Below are positions 1 through 9,551 of a DNA stretch of 38,840 nucleotides, one piece after another (the first letter of the stretch is position 1; every line of letters begins with the position of its first letter). The DNA is taken from positions 1 to 38,840 of the forward strand of contig JAJYCT010000007.1 in the NCBI GenBank assembly GCA_021778125.1, given 5' to 3'. The notes under the pieces were generated by a model. That model saw only the letters and a list, made by a program, of their open reading frames with translations, was not told the DNA's origin and searched no databases. The position numbers and the translations under genes were made by a program. The stretch is from Myxococcales bacterium. GTDB lineage: Bacteria; Myxococcota_A; Polyangia; Polyangiales; Polyangiaceae.

Positions 1-1161
1 GCCAGCGCCCTTGCCGAGCGCGATCCGCGCGTCCTCGCCGACGAGGCGACCGTCGCCGCGGTCAGGGCGGACGTCCCGTGGCTGAGGATGCGCCTGCTCG
101 CGGACGACGACAAGGAGGACCGCCGCATCACGAAGGCCGATCTGGACGACCGCGTGGCGCGGGCCCGCAAGGCTGCAGACGCCGCGGTGGCCTCCGCGCC
201 CGACGATCCCGCCGCGCTCCGCGCGCGCGTCGACTCCCTGCGCCTCGCCGGCGATCGGGATGCTGCGCGTCGCGACGTCTCGAAGATCATCGCGCAGGCA
301 GCGCAGCCCGAGACCGCGTACGTCCTCGCCGCGCTCGACCTCGCGGAGCCCGAGCCGCTGTGGACGACCCTCCTCGATCGCCTCAGGCTCGCCGCGAGTC
401 GGGAGGGCAACGCGGGGCGGGCTCGGGCCGCGCTCGTCTACGCGCTCGCCCAGTCGGGCGACGTGGCCGGCGCCAAGGCGGAGCTCGCAAAGCTCGACAG
501 CTCGCCGCGACCCTACGCCCTGTTGCGCGATCTGCACGCGTTCATCGAGCGCCTCCCGGCCAGGGGGGCGGCCGTCGGCGGCGCAGCGTCCAGTGTTCCG
601 CACCTCGACGTGAGCGCGCTCCCCCTGCAGCCGTCGGCCCCGGCGGCGGCAGGAGCTGTCGCGGCGGCCGGGGGCGGGGGTTCCGACGAGGCGCCGGTTC
701 CCGGGGACAACGGAAGCGCGATGCGCGCGGCGCAGGCGGCCATTCGCAAGGGCGACTGGGAGCGCGCGCGGACGATCTACGAGGCCCTGGTCGCGCGCAA
801 CCCCGGCGACTCCGAGGCCCTCTCCGGGCTCGGCGACGTATCGCGCGCCACCGGAGACACCGCCGGCGCACTCGCCGCGTACAAGCGGGCCCTCGGGGTG
901 AACCCGTCGTACCTCCCCGCGCTCCTGGGCGTCGCCGACACCCAGTGGGCCTCGGGCGACCATGCGGGCGCGGTCCGCGCGTACAAGGACATCATCGACC
1001 GGTTTCCCGAGGGCACCTACCCCGGGTACGCGAAGACGCGGGTCGACGGGATGTCGGGCGGGGGCGCGCCGACGCCCACGGCGACGGTCAGCGCAAGCGC
1101 TCCCTCCGCGGCCTCGGCCCCCGCGCCGAGCCCGGCCCCGACCGGCAGCGACGGGATCTGA
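1..1161 (+). CDS. TPR-repeat protein, 3' part (start lies upstream of the window)
   Basis: The frame is open from base 1 to the TGA at 1159-1161, so this is the end of a longer gene; the ATG at 88 is internal to alpha-helical TPR-like sequence and is not a convincing start. The encoded part (386 residues) has degenerate helical repeats, then an Ala/Gly/Pro-rich linker at about nt 600-715, then about two good TPR units at nt 724-1015 (pattern AIRKGDWERARTIYEAL, followed by AYKRALGVNPS). It ends in a Pro/Ala/Ser-rich tail. TPR units are protein-protein interaction scaffolds, so no enzymatic role can be assigned. The stop is followed after one base by the sppA start, so the two genes are probably co-transcribed. 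Whether the protein is exported or membrane-bound cannot be told because its N-terminus is missing. Confidence 0.8.
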   Translation, partial: ASALAERDPRVLADEATVAAVRADVPWLRMRLLADDDKEDRRITKADLDDRVARARKAADAAVASAPDDPAALRARVDSLRLAGDRDAARRDVSKIIAQAAQPETAYVLAALDLAEPEPLWTTLLDRLRLAASREGNAGRARAALVYALAQSGDVAGAKAELAKLDSSPRPYALLRDLHAFIERLPARGAAVGGAASSVPHLDVSALPLQPSAPAAAGAVAAAGGGGSDEAPVPGDNGSAMRAAQAAIRKGDWERARTIYEALVARNPGDSEALSGLGDVSRATGDTAGALAAYKRALGVNPSYLPALLGVADTQWASGDHAGAVRAYKDIIDRFPEGTYPGYAKTRVDGMSGGGAPTPTATVSASAPSAASAPAPSPAPTGSDGI

Positions 1162-1162
1162 G

Positions 1163-2956
1163 ATGCGACCGCGCTCGACCGCGCTCGTCGCGCTCCTCGT
1201 GGTGGCAGGGCTTGCGGGCTGCGAAGGGCGGACCCGCACCGGCGCGTCGGTGGGCGCGAGCGAGGAGCGTCACTCGGGTCCGAAGGTCGTCGTTCTCGAC
1301 CTTGAAGACGGCGTCCCCGAGCAGCCACCTTCCAGCCTCCTGGGGCTCTCGACGCGCGCAGCCGCGTTCACCGATCTGGTCCGCGAGATCGAGCGCAGCG
1401 GACGAGATCACGATACGGCGGGAGTTCTCGTGCGCCTGGGAACGGCGCGCATCGGCCTCGCCCGCGCCACCGAGATCGGCGCGATGCTCGAGGAGCTCGG
1501 CGGACGCGTTCCGGTCTGGTGCCACGGCGACGACCTCGCCAACGGGACGGCCTACCTGGCGGCGAGGGGCTGCAAGCGGATCTGGCTTTCTCCCGCTGGC
1601 ACCGTCGACACCATCGGTCTCGCGTCGCAGAACCTGTACTTCCACAAGCTGCTCGCCGAGCAGCTCGGCCTCGACGTGGACTTCCTCCAGGTTGGCAAAT
1701 ACAAGGGCGCCGAGGAGCCCTTCACGCGCGACGGGCCGAGCCCGGAGGCGCGCGAGTCGCTCCAGTCCACCCTCGCCGGCATGCGCGCCTCGTGGCTCGG
1801 GGGCATCCTGCGGGCCCGGCCCGCCCTGGCGCCGGAGACGCCCGAAGACGGGCCCTACGCCGCCCCGCGGGCCCAGAGCCTCGGCCTCGTCGACCAGGTC
1901 GGCTACTTCGACGACGCGCGCTCCGAGCTCGAGCGCGAGACGGCAGCGGGCCGCGCCGAGGTGCGCTTCGGGGCGGGGGCTGGGTCCGGTCGCGACGATC
2001 TCACTGAGATCCTCCGCGTCGTGGTCGGGGAGTCTCTCGAGGTCGCACCGGTCGCCGTCGTCCGGGCCGATGGAGCCATCTCCCTCGAGGGGGCCGACGG
2101 GCTCCTCGGCGGTTCGGGTGGCATCGTGGAGCGGAGGCTCGCGCGGACGCTCTTGCGCCTCGAGAAGGACGACGACGTCAAGGCGGTCGTGCTCCGCATC
2201 GACTCCCCGGGCGGGAGCGCTCTCGCGAGCGACCTGCTCTGGCACGGGCTGATGCGACTCCGCGCGAAGAAGCCGCTGGTGGTCAGCGTGGGCGGCATGG
2301 CCGCGAGCGGTGGCTACTACATGGCCTCGACGGGCACGGTCGTTCTGGCCGACGAGGCGAGCATCCTCGGATCGATCGGGGTCGTGGGGGGCAAGGTCTC
2401 CGCGGATCACGCCCTCGAGCGCATCGGCGTGCACGCCGAGACGGTACCGGCACGGGCCGACGACCCGCAGGCCGCATCCCGCGCCGCCTACGAGTCGCTT
2501 CTCCTGCCGTGGGACGACGCCACGCGGGCCCGCGTGCGAGAGACGATGAGGGGGGTCTACGATCTCTTCCTCGCGCGCGTCGCCGAGGGGCGAAAGGTGC
2601 CCGTCGAGCAGGTCGCTGCGTCGGCCGAGGGCAGGCTTTTCTGCGGTCGCGACGCGCTCGGCCGTGGGCTCGTGGACGAGATCGGGGGGCTGGCGACGGC
2701 GATCGCGCGCGCACGGGCCCTCGCGAACCTGCCGCCGGACGCTCGCTTCGCGGTGGCCGGCGAGGGCGGCGGATGGCTCGACGTGCTGGCCGAGGACGGG
2801 CCGACCAGGAGCGCCGAAGGCGCCGCGGGCACGGTCGAGCGTCTCTCGCTGCCGCGCTTCGTCCACGAGCTACAGCCTTTCGTCGCGAGCCTCCTGCCGC
2901 TGCTCGACCACGAGCGCGCTCTGTGCGCGCTCCCGTTCGCGCTGACGGTCCGGTAG
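1163..2956 (+). CDS. sppA: Signal peptide peptidase SppA, 67K type, lipoprotein form (S49 family)
   Basis: 597 residues, close to the 618 of E. coli SppA, with the tandem arrangement of two S49 domains. Family knowledge: SppA is a self-compartmentalising Ser/Lys protease that degrades leftover signal peptides at the membrane. The N-terminal domain carries the general-base lysine in YKGAEEPF (Lys181). The C-terminal domain carries the nucleophile in GGMAASGGYY (Ser382), preceded by the conserved RIDSPGGS segment. The start at 1163 gives a short positive n-region, a hydrophobic stretch and a lipobox LAGC (Cys20), so the protein should be lipid-anchored rather than held by the usual N-terminal transmembrane helix. 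It starts one base after the stop of the TPR gene, which indicates an operon. Alternative: a protein-processing S49 protease of other specificity; the catalytic dyad is complete. Confidence 0.92.
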   Translation: MRPRSTALVALLVVAGLAGCEGRTRTGASVGASEERHSGPKVVVLDLEDGVPEQPPSSLLGLSTRAAAFTDLVREIERSGRDHDTAGVLVRLGTARIGLARATEIGAMLEELGGRVPVWCHGDDLANGTAYLAARGCKRIWLSPAGTVDTIGLASQNLYFHKLLAEQLGLDVDFLQVGKYKGAEEPFTRDGPSPEARESLQSTLAGMRASWLGGILRARPALAPETPEDGPYAAPRAQSLGLVDQVGYFDDARSELERETAAGRAEVRFGAGAGSGRDDLTEILRVVVGESLEVAPVAVVRADGAISLEGADGLLGGSGGIVERRLARTLLRLEKDDDVKAVVLRIDSPGGSALASDLLWHGLMRLRAKKPLVVSVGGMAASGGYYMASTGTVVLADEASILGSIGVVGGKVSADHALERIGVHAETVPARADDPQAASRAAYESLLLPWDDATRARVRETMRGVYDLFLARVAEGRKVPVEQVAASAEGRLFCGRDALGRGLVDEIGGLATAIARARALANLPPDARFAVAGEGGGWLDVLAEDGPTRSAEGAAGTVERLSLPRFVHELQPFVASLLPLLDHERALCALPFALTVR

Positions 2957-2971
2957 GACCTGGCGTACGAT
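2942..2971 (+). promoter_or_regulatory. Putative sigma-70 promoter of the giant TPR gene
   Basis: CTGACG (2942-2947, 4/6 to TTGACA) is followed after 18 bp by TACGAT (2966-2971, 4/6 to TATAAT). The expected transcription start would fall only a few bases before the ATG at 2982, implying a nearly leaderless mRNA. The -35 element overlaps the last codons of sppA. This is sequence inference only. Confidence 0.4.
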
Positions 2972-2981
2972 CAGCACGAGG

Positions 2982-5900
2982 ATGATCCCGTCCGACCGTC
3001 GACCGTCCGACCCGCCGGGACCGCCGGATGGCGACCCGCCGTCGCGGGCGACGCTTCCCCCTCCCGAGTGGAACGCACGGCACTCTCGGGGCGGTCGCGC
3101 CACGGTGGCGCCCCAGCCTCTCGAGCGGCGCACCGGACCGCGCGCCGAGGAGGCGTGGATGCGCGCCCGCATCGAGGAGGCGCGCGCGAGCGGGGAGCCG
3201 GCGGCGCTGCGCGAGGCGAGCGCGAGGCTCGCGCGCTGGCTGGCGTCGCGCGATCGCAACCTCGACGAGGCTGCGGACCTCGCCTCGCAGGCGCTCGATC
3301 TCGGGGAAGACGTCGAGCTCCGGCGCGAGATGGCCGCCTGGCTCGAGAGCCTGAGCGAAGCGGGCCGCGCGGCGACCGCGTTGCGTCCCATCGCGTCGCT
3401 GCCGGACGTCGATTCCGGCGAGGCGGCGTATGTCCTCGTGCGCGCCGGTGTCCTCAAGGCGCGAGCGGGCGCCGCGGCGGGCGCCGTGGCGGCGTTCGAG
3501 GCCGCCGCCTCCATCGACCCCGCGGACGCCCTCCCGGCCGAGTTGCTCGGCGCGATCGGGGCCTGGGCGCCCGACGCTCTTCCCGCCAACCTCGCCGGCG
3601 ACGCCTACGTCGAGGCCGCGCGCCGCCGGGCGGTCGAGGGCCAGCACGACGCGGAGCTCGAGGATCTGTGGCGCGCCGCCGGGGCCTGCCCGGCGAGCCG
3701 TGCGGCCGCCGAGGCGCTGGCCGCCGCGCTCGAGGCGCGGGGCAAGCCGCTTGCGGCCGACGAGGTCTGGCGCGCATACGCGCGCGCCGCGGCCGAGGGC
3801 CGGCCCCGGCACTGCGGACCGGCAGGGCAGGACCCCGCACGCGCCCTCGGCGCGGGGCTCGACCAGGGGCTCGACCTTCGCTTCGAGGGCGAGGAGAGCG
3901 ACGCGTTCGATGCGCTCTTGCTCGATCTCGGCATGCTCGAGGTGCTCGCGGCGCGCATGGCGCTCCGCGCGTCGCGCTTGACCGGGGCTACGGAGCGTGC
4001 GCGTGCGCTCGTGGAGCTCGCGCGCCTGTATGCGGGCCCCCTCGCGGATCCGCGTCGCGCCGCGGCCGCGAGCGTCGCCGCCGTCGCCGCCGACCCGGGC
4101 TCCGAGGAGATGATCGCGGCGCTGGGGACGCACCTCGCCGACGCGTTCGGCGTACTGGAGGGCGTGGGCGACGTCCGCCTCGAGCTCGCGCGCAGGGTCC
4201 GTCACGCGGTGTCGGACATCGCTGACGAGCAGGAGCGACGGGTTCGCGTCGGCGCGATGGCCCGCGCCTCCTTGCCGCCCTTGCCCGACGATCCAAGGTC
4301 GGCTTCCGAGGAGGGACGCGCAGCCTCCGCAGCAGCATGGGTGCGTGCCACGGTGGACGCCGACCCCGGCGCGCAGGCCGTGGCGATCGAGCGCGTCGCG
4401 GCGAGCGCGGCGCCTGTCGTGCGCGCGTTCTTGCTCACGGCGGCAGCGGACCGCTTCGTCCGCGTGGGTCGCGTCGAGGACGCGCGCCGCGTGGCGGAGC
4501 TCGCGACGCAGGCCGATCCGGCCAATCCGCGCTGCGTGGCCATCCTGGCCGACGCCTTCGCCGGCGATTCGACGCGCCCTGCCGCAGCAGCGCTGGAGCG
4601 CGCCATCGCGCTCGTCGGTCCACGGGCCACCTGGTGCGTCGCGCTGGCCGATGCCCTCGAGGTGCTGGGGGAACGCGAGCTGACGATCGCCTGGACGCAG
4701 CGCCTTGTCGCCCTGCGACCCGGGGACCGCGGGGCCATCGAGCGCCTCGTCGAGCGCCTCCTGGTGAGCGGCGACGGCAGGCGGCTCGGAGACGCGATGG
4801 CGTGGCTCCTGTCGCAGCCGCACGCGGCGACGTGGCTGGGTCCCCTGTTTGCGCGCGGCCTGGGGCAGCTCTCGCGGCTCGAGTTCGATCACGCGGCGGT
4901 CGTCGCGCGCCGCGCGCTCGACGTCTTCGGCGCCAGGCTGCCGGAGCTCCGCGATGCGATGCTCGAGACGGCGATGCGCGCTGGTGACGACAGCTTCACG
5001 GCGGCGATCCTCGAACGATGGCTGTCGAGTGGAGCCGAGGGGGTGGACCGTCGCTCGCTCTTCGTGCGGCTCGCCGACGTGCGCGAACGACTCGGCGACG
5101 TCGAGGGGCAAGCGCGCCTGATCGCCCGCGCCACCGAAGAGGGGCTCGGTGGGCCGGAGATCGCGGGCCACCTCGCTCGCCTGACCGAGCAGACCCTCTC
5201 GGGCGACGCGCTCGTATGGCGGCTGCGTGCGCGTGCCAGCCGGCCGTACGACGATGTCGCCGAGACCGTGGAGTCGTGGCGGGCTCTCGGCGTCGCGCTC
5301 TGGGACCTCGCCGACGATCGGGTGGGCGCCATCGGAGCCTGGCAACGTGCTGCCGGCGCTGCTCCGGCGAGCGGGCACATGATCCTGGCGCTCGATCTCG
5401 TCGCCGTGGCCGGGCGGGAGTTCGCGTTCGAGTACATGAGCCGTCTCGTCGAGGCCGAGCCGGACGACGCGCGGGCGGCCGTCATCGCGGCGGACGCCGG
5501 TCGAGCCGCGCTTCGCGTGGGGGAAGCGCACGTCGCGTTCGACCTGGCCGCGCGCGGCCTGGCGCGCAAGCCCTCCCACACGGCGGCGCTCGAAGTCGCG
5601 GAGCGCGCGACCGATCGAACGCGTGAGCACGACGTGCTGTCCGGGCTCTACGAGCTCGTCGCGTCGAGGGCGCTCGGTCGCTTCGGCCGGCGAGCAGCGC
5701 ACCACCGGGGGGCACGCCTCTTCGAGCGGCGAGGCGAGCACGCCCTCGCGCTCAAGCACGCCGCGCAGGCCTTCTACGCGGTGCCGGCCGAGGGCTCGAG
5801 CTTCCAGCTGCTGGCCCGCGCAGCAGACCGGGCGGGCGACCGCCTCCAGGCGGTCCGTACGCTCGAGCAGGTCGCGGAGGGCGCCCGTGACGCCTCGGCC

Positions 5901-8900
5901 AAGGCCGCGTGGCTCCTCCGCGCCGCGAGCATCGCCGGGGGCGGGGAGGAAGGGGCGCGTCGACGCGTCGACGTACTCCTCCGGGCGACGTTCGCGGCGC
6001 CCGGCGTTGCGACGATCGCCTTGCTGCATGATGCCGCCGCGGATCTTCTCCGGTCCAGCCCTGAGGACCACGAGGGGGTCGAGCTGCGAGTGGCCCACGC
6101 CGCTCGCAAGGTCACCGCTCGACTGGAGGGCCCGGACGGCGGACGCGTCGCTCTCGCGTTCGCATCGATCACGCTCGACCTGTTCTCCGACGCGGAGGTC
6201 GCCTTCGACGCGCTCGAACGAGCTTTCGACTGCGACGCCGACATCGACGAGTACGCGCGGCTCGTCCCGGCCGCCGCGGTTCTCGCGACGGCGCCGCAGG
6301 CACGGGAGCGCGTCGCGACGATGCTCGCTGCGGCCGAGAAGCCCCACGCCAACGTGGGCACCGCTGTGCTCCGCTTGCTCGGCACCCTGGCCGAGGCCCT
6401 GGGGGATGTCGAGCTGCGCGCCCGGGCCGCCGTCGCCGCTGCTTCGCGCGAGCCCGACGACGACGCGCTGGTCATCGAGGCGGATGCCGCCATCCGCGGA
6501 GCGCCGGAGCTGGCCGAGCGCCTCCACAAGCGCGTGTCGCGCTCTCGCCTGGCCGAGGCGCTCGTTGCAGCTGCGCGCGCACGCCTATCGGACGGGGCTC
6601 CGGTCGACGCCGCGCCGCTCTTCGAGCGCGCCGTCGAGTTCCTGGAGGGGAGCGACCGCGCGGAGGTCGATCGGGAGCTGCGCGCGGCGTGGGATGCCGC
6701 CGGGCGTGGCACGGAGATCGAGGCGCGGGTCGAACGAGAGGCCGCCAGCGAGACGGTCGCCCCGGCATTGCGCGCGGAACGCTGGGAGGAGCTCGCGCAG
6801 CGGCGGGAATCCCGCGGGGATCGCGCCGGCGCGAATCGAGCCCAGGCCGAGGCTTGCCGGCTGGACCCGGAGCCCCTCCAGCGGTGGAGCGCGCTCGAAC
6901 GGCTCGCGGAGCTCTCGGAGGACGACGACGCGCGCGTCCTGGCCCTGGAGCACATCGTGGAGCGCGTGGCCGAGGACGGCCGTGTCGCCGTCCTGAAGCG
7001 TCTCGGTCGGGCCCACGAGCGTCGGCGGGACGTCGACGCCGCCATGCAGACCTGGCAGGCGGTCCTCCACCTGGATCCCGACGACGAGATGGCCGACCAG
7101 GCGATCGAGTCTCTCATCGTGGCGCGCGGCCGCTATGACGAGCTCGTCGATCATCTTGCGCGCCGGGCGGAGCGGCTGAGCGTCCATTCCGGGGCGCGCG
7201 AGGTGCTGCGCGCCGTCCGGCTACGTCGCGCCGCGATCCTCGAGCAGCGCCTCGGGCGACTGCGCGAGGCGTGCGACGAGCTGGCGCTTCTGCTCAACGA
7301 GTGGCCGCGGAACGTCGGAGCCCTCCGGTACATGGCGGACCTGCTGGAACGCCAGGGGGACCACGCGATGGCGGCCCCGCTCTGGCGCAAGGCGGCCGCC
7401 AACGAGACGGATCTCCTCGAGAAGGACGAGCTCGAGCTGCGCGCCGGACGGGCCTCGATGGCCTCCGGCGATTTGAATGCCGCCGCCGAGCATGCTCGCC
7501 GGGTCCTCGCGCGGCGCCGGGATCACCGCGGCGCGGCGGCCCTCGCGCTCGACGCGGCCCAGGCCCAGAGCCCCATCGGCGCATCCGCGCAGCCGGCCGC
7601 GACGGGCGAGTCCAGCGAGGCCCGGTCGCGCAGCGACGCGCATCTCGAGGCAGCCCAGGTGGCCGCACAGGCCGGCGACACGGTCCGGGCGCTCGATCTC
7701 GCGAGGCGTGCAGCGGAGACCGCCCCGGAGCGAGGGCCCCCGCAGCTCTTCGCGCGGGGGCTCGAGTACAGGCAACGCGGAGCGGGTAGTCCAGACGAAG
7801 CCCGGCAGACCATCGAGGACCTGGCACATATCGGGGAGCCGCTGGCTCGCGATGACGTCGCCTTGCGCGCCTTCCTCCTCGCGGAAGCGCGCGACGTCGT
7901 GCAGGGGGGCGCCGCCGGCATGCAGGAGCTCGAAGTTGCGCGGAAGGCCGTCGGCCCCCACGCGGTCCTCGAGCTCGGTCTCGCGGAGAGGCTGTTCGCG
8001 CGCGGCCAGCACGACGAGGCGGTCGACGCCTATCGCGTCGCGCTCGCGGGGCCGCTGCTCGATCTCCGGCGGCCGGGCGAGGTGGCTCTCGTCGCGGCTG
8101 ACGCCGCCGTGCGCGCTCGCCGTCTCGCCGACGCGGAGCGGTTCCTCGATCTCGCGAGCCAGCACCCCGGAACCCGCGACGCCGCGGAGGGGAGGCGGGC
8201 GAGGCTGGCCGAGCTGGTGGTGCCGCCGCAACCGGTCGCGCCCGTGTCCGCGCCCGCGGCGGTTGCCGGTCGCGGTGGGGCGTCGGGAGCTGACCCCGAT
8301 CTGGCGGCTCTGGAGGGGACCCTGCGGGGCGCGGCCACTCCGGAGGAGCGGGCCCGTGCCAGGCTCGCGCTCGCTCGCGCGCGTCTCGAACGCGGCGACG
8401 TTGGCGGTGCGGAGCCCCTGCTCTGGGAAGCGCTGGCCGACGGCCTCGCCGTGGCAGGGGACCTGCTCGCGCCGGTGATTGCGTCCGCCGCGGATCGCAC
8501 GCGCGACCTGGTCCGCATCCGGCGCCAGCAGGTCGTCATCGAGCCAGGCGACGTCGCGCGCCTCGAGTCTCTCCGTGCCGCCGCGCTCGCGGACGAGGAC
8601 CGCGTCTATGCGCGGGCGGTCGAGCACGTGCTGCGCGCGTTCGATCCCGGCGCCGGTCCGCTCCCGCCGCCTCCGCTGATGGCGCAACCGGTCGAGCCGG
8701 GCACCCTGGCGCTCCTCTCGCGGCCCTCGTGCGACACCGTGGGCGAAGGGCTCGCCCTCGTCTGGGAGGGGGCCGCCCAGCTCTTCTCCCGCGACGCTGC
8801 CAGCTACGGCATCACGGGCGTCGAGCGCGTCGTGCCGGGCAACAGCTCCGTCATCGCGCGCCTCTACGAGGCCGCGATGCGGACGCTCGATGCCCCGCGG

Positions 8901-9542
8901 ATTCCCCTATTCGTCCCGCGCGGGACGAGCGGCGTGCCGTCGTCGCACGTGGCCCTGCTGCTGCCGCCCTCGGTCATCCTCGCGGGAGAGGTCCGCGAGG
9001 AGACGGTGGAGCTGCGCTACGCGCTGGGGCGCGGCATGTCGGCCGCCCTGCCGCAGAACGTGCTCCGCCTCGGGCTTCCGCCGGCCGAAGGTCGCGCGGT
9101 CCTGTCGGCCGTCCGCGTCGCGTTCGGGCCTTCGGAGGTGGGCCGTCGGGTCGACGTCCACGCCGCGCGACTCGCGGAGTCCTTCTGGCAGGTCATCCCG
9201 CCGCGCGTGCAACGTCGACTCCAGGAACTGCTCGCCGGGCAGGCGCTGCCCGAGCACGAGGAGCTCGTCGCGCGGGCGCAGCAGAGCGGACGCCGCGTCG
9301 GGATGTTCCTCGCGGGCGACTTCGCCCATGCGGTCCGGACGCTGTTCGCGGAGTCACCCGACGTCGGAGCCCGGCCGTCGGTCTCGATGGGGACGCTGCG
9401 CGCGGTGTGCGAGGAGAACCCGAACGTGGCCGATCTGCTCCGCCTCGCGGTGAGCCCGGAGTACGCCGCGGCGCGCTGGCAAGCCGTGGCGCGCGGGCCG
9501 TCGCGTGGCACCATGTCGTCCGGTCGCTTCAGCCTCTTTTGA
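2982..9542 (+). CDS. Giant TPR-repeat protein (2186 residues) with a separate C-terminal domain
   Basis: A single uninterrupted frame. No signal peptide is visible: the N-terminus is polar and Pro/Arg/Asp-rich, so a cytoplasmic location is likely. Residues of about 50-1880 are almost entirely Ala/Arg/Glu/Leu-rich helical pairs with TPR spacing (for example AMQTWQAVLHLDPDDEMA, or ALDVFGARLPEL-type repeats). Near residue 1910 the composition changes to a mixed alpha/beta segment running to the end, with motifs YGITGVERVVPG, FVPRGTSGVPSSH and LRLGLPPAEGRAVLSAVRVAF. The C-terminal segment looks like a folded domain of its own, but I cannot name a family. A promoter-like CTGACG-N18-TACGAT lies just upstream; the ATG at 2982 has only GAGG touching it as a possible ribosome site. 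Probably a scaffold or assembly protein typical of large myxobacterial TPR families; its function is unknown. Confidence 0.85.
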   Translation: MIPSDRRPSDPPGPPDGDPPSRATLPPPEWNARHSRGGRATVAPQPLERRTGPRAEEAWMRARIEEARASGEPAALREASARLARWLASRDRNLDEAADLASQALDLGEDVELRREMAAWLESLSEAGRAATALRPIASLPDVDSGEAAYVLVRAGVLKARAGAAAGAVAAFEAAASIDPADALPAELLGAIGAWAPDALPANLAGDAYVEAARRRAVEGQHDAELEDLWRAAGACPASRAAAEALAAALEARGKPLAADEVWRAYARAAAEGRPRHCGPAGQDPARALGAGLDQGLDLRFEGEESDAFDALLLDLGMLEVLAARMALRASRLTGATERARALVELARLYAGPLADPRRAAAASVAAVAADPGSEEMIAALGTHLADAFGVLEGVGDVRLELARRVRHAVSDIADEQERRVRVGAMARASLPPLPDDPRSASEEGRAASAAAWVRATVDADPGAQAVAIERVAASAAPVVRAFLLTAAADRFVRVGRVEDARRVAELATQADPANPRCVAILADAFAGDSTRPAAAALERAIALVGPRATWCVALADALEVLGERELTIAWTQRLVALRPGDRGAIERLVERLLVSGDGRRLGDAMAWLLSQPHAATWLGPLFARGLGQLSRLEFDHAAVVARRALDVFGARLPELRDAMLETAMRAGDDSFTAAILERWLSSGAEGVDRRSLFVRLADVRERLGDVEGQARLIARATEEGLGGPEIAGHLARLTEQTLSGDALVWRLRARASRPYDDVAETVESWRALGVALWDLADDRVGAIGAWQRAAGAAPASGHMILALDLVAVAGREFAFEYMSRLVEAEPDDARAAVIAADAGRAALRVGEAHVAFDLAARGLARKPSHTAALEVAERATDRTREHDVLSGLYELVASRALGRFGRRAAHHRGARLFERRGEHALALKHAAQAFYAVPAEGSSFQLLARAADRAGDRLQAVRTLEQVAEGARDASAKAAWLLRAASIAGGGEEGARRRVDVLLRATFAAPGVATIALLHDAAADLLRSSPEDHEGVELRVAHAARKVTARLEGPDGGRVALAFASITLDLFSDAEVAFDALERAFDCDADIDEYARLVPAAAVLATAPQARERVATMLAAAEKPHANVGTAVLRLLGTLAEALGDVELRARAAVAAASREPDDDALVIEADAAIRGAPELAERLHKRVSRSRLAEALVAAARARLSDGAPVDAAPLFERAVEFLEGSDRAEVDRELRAAWDAAGRGTEIEARVEREAASETVAPALRAERWEELAQRRESRGDRAGANRAQAEACRLDPEPLQRWSALERLAELSEDDDARVLALEHIVERVAEDGRVAVLKRLGRAHERRRDVDAAMQTWQAVLHLDPDDEMADQAIESLIVARGRYDELVDHLARRAERLSVHSGAREVLRAVRLRRAAILEQRLGRLREACDELALLLNEWPRNVGALRYMADLLERQGDHAMAAPLWRKAAANETDLLEKDELELRAGRASMASGDLNAAAEHARRVLARRRDHRGAAALALDAAQAQSPIGASAQPAATGESSEARSRSDAHLEAAQVAAQAGDTVRALDLARRAAETAPERGPPQLFARGLEYRQRGAGSPDEARQTIEDLAHIGEPLARDDVALRAFLLAEARDVVQGGAAGMQELEVARKAVGPHAVLELGLAERLFARGQHDEAVDAYRVALAGPLLDLRRPGEVALVAADAAVRARRLADAERFLDLASQHPGTRDAAEGRRARLAELVVPPQPVAPVSAPAAVAGRGGASGADPDLAALEGTLRGAATPEERARARLALARARLERGDVGGAEPLLWEALADGLAVAGDLLAPVIASAADRTRDLVRIRRQQVVIEPGDVARLESLRAAALADEDRVYARAVEHVLRAFDPGAGPLPPPPLMAQPVEPGTLALLSRPSCDTVGEGLALVWEGAAQLFSRDAASYGITGVERVVPGNSSVIARLYEAAMRTLDAPRIPLFVPRGTSGVPSSHVALLLPPSVILAGEVREETVELRYALGRGMSAALPQNVLRLGLPPAEGRAVLSAVRVAFGPSEVGRRVDVHAARLAESFWQVIPPRVQRRLQELLAGQALPEHEELVARAQQSGRRVGMFLAGDFAHAVRTLFAESPDVGARPSVSMGTLRAVCEENPNVADLLRLAVSPEYAAARWQAVARGPSRGTMSSGRFSLF

Positions 9543-9551
9543 CGGTCCGCC

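Noticed and set aside
2283-6527. A very long open frame on the minus strand opposite sppA and the giant TPR gene
   Set aside because: It is antisense to well-supported genes. Its translation is Arg/Gly/His-rich low-complexity sequence with no domain, as expected for shadows in GC-rich DNA.
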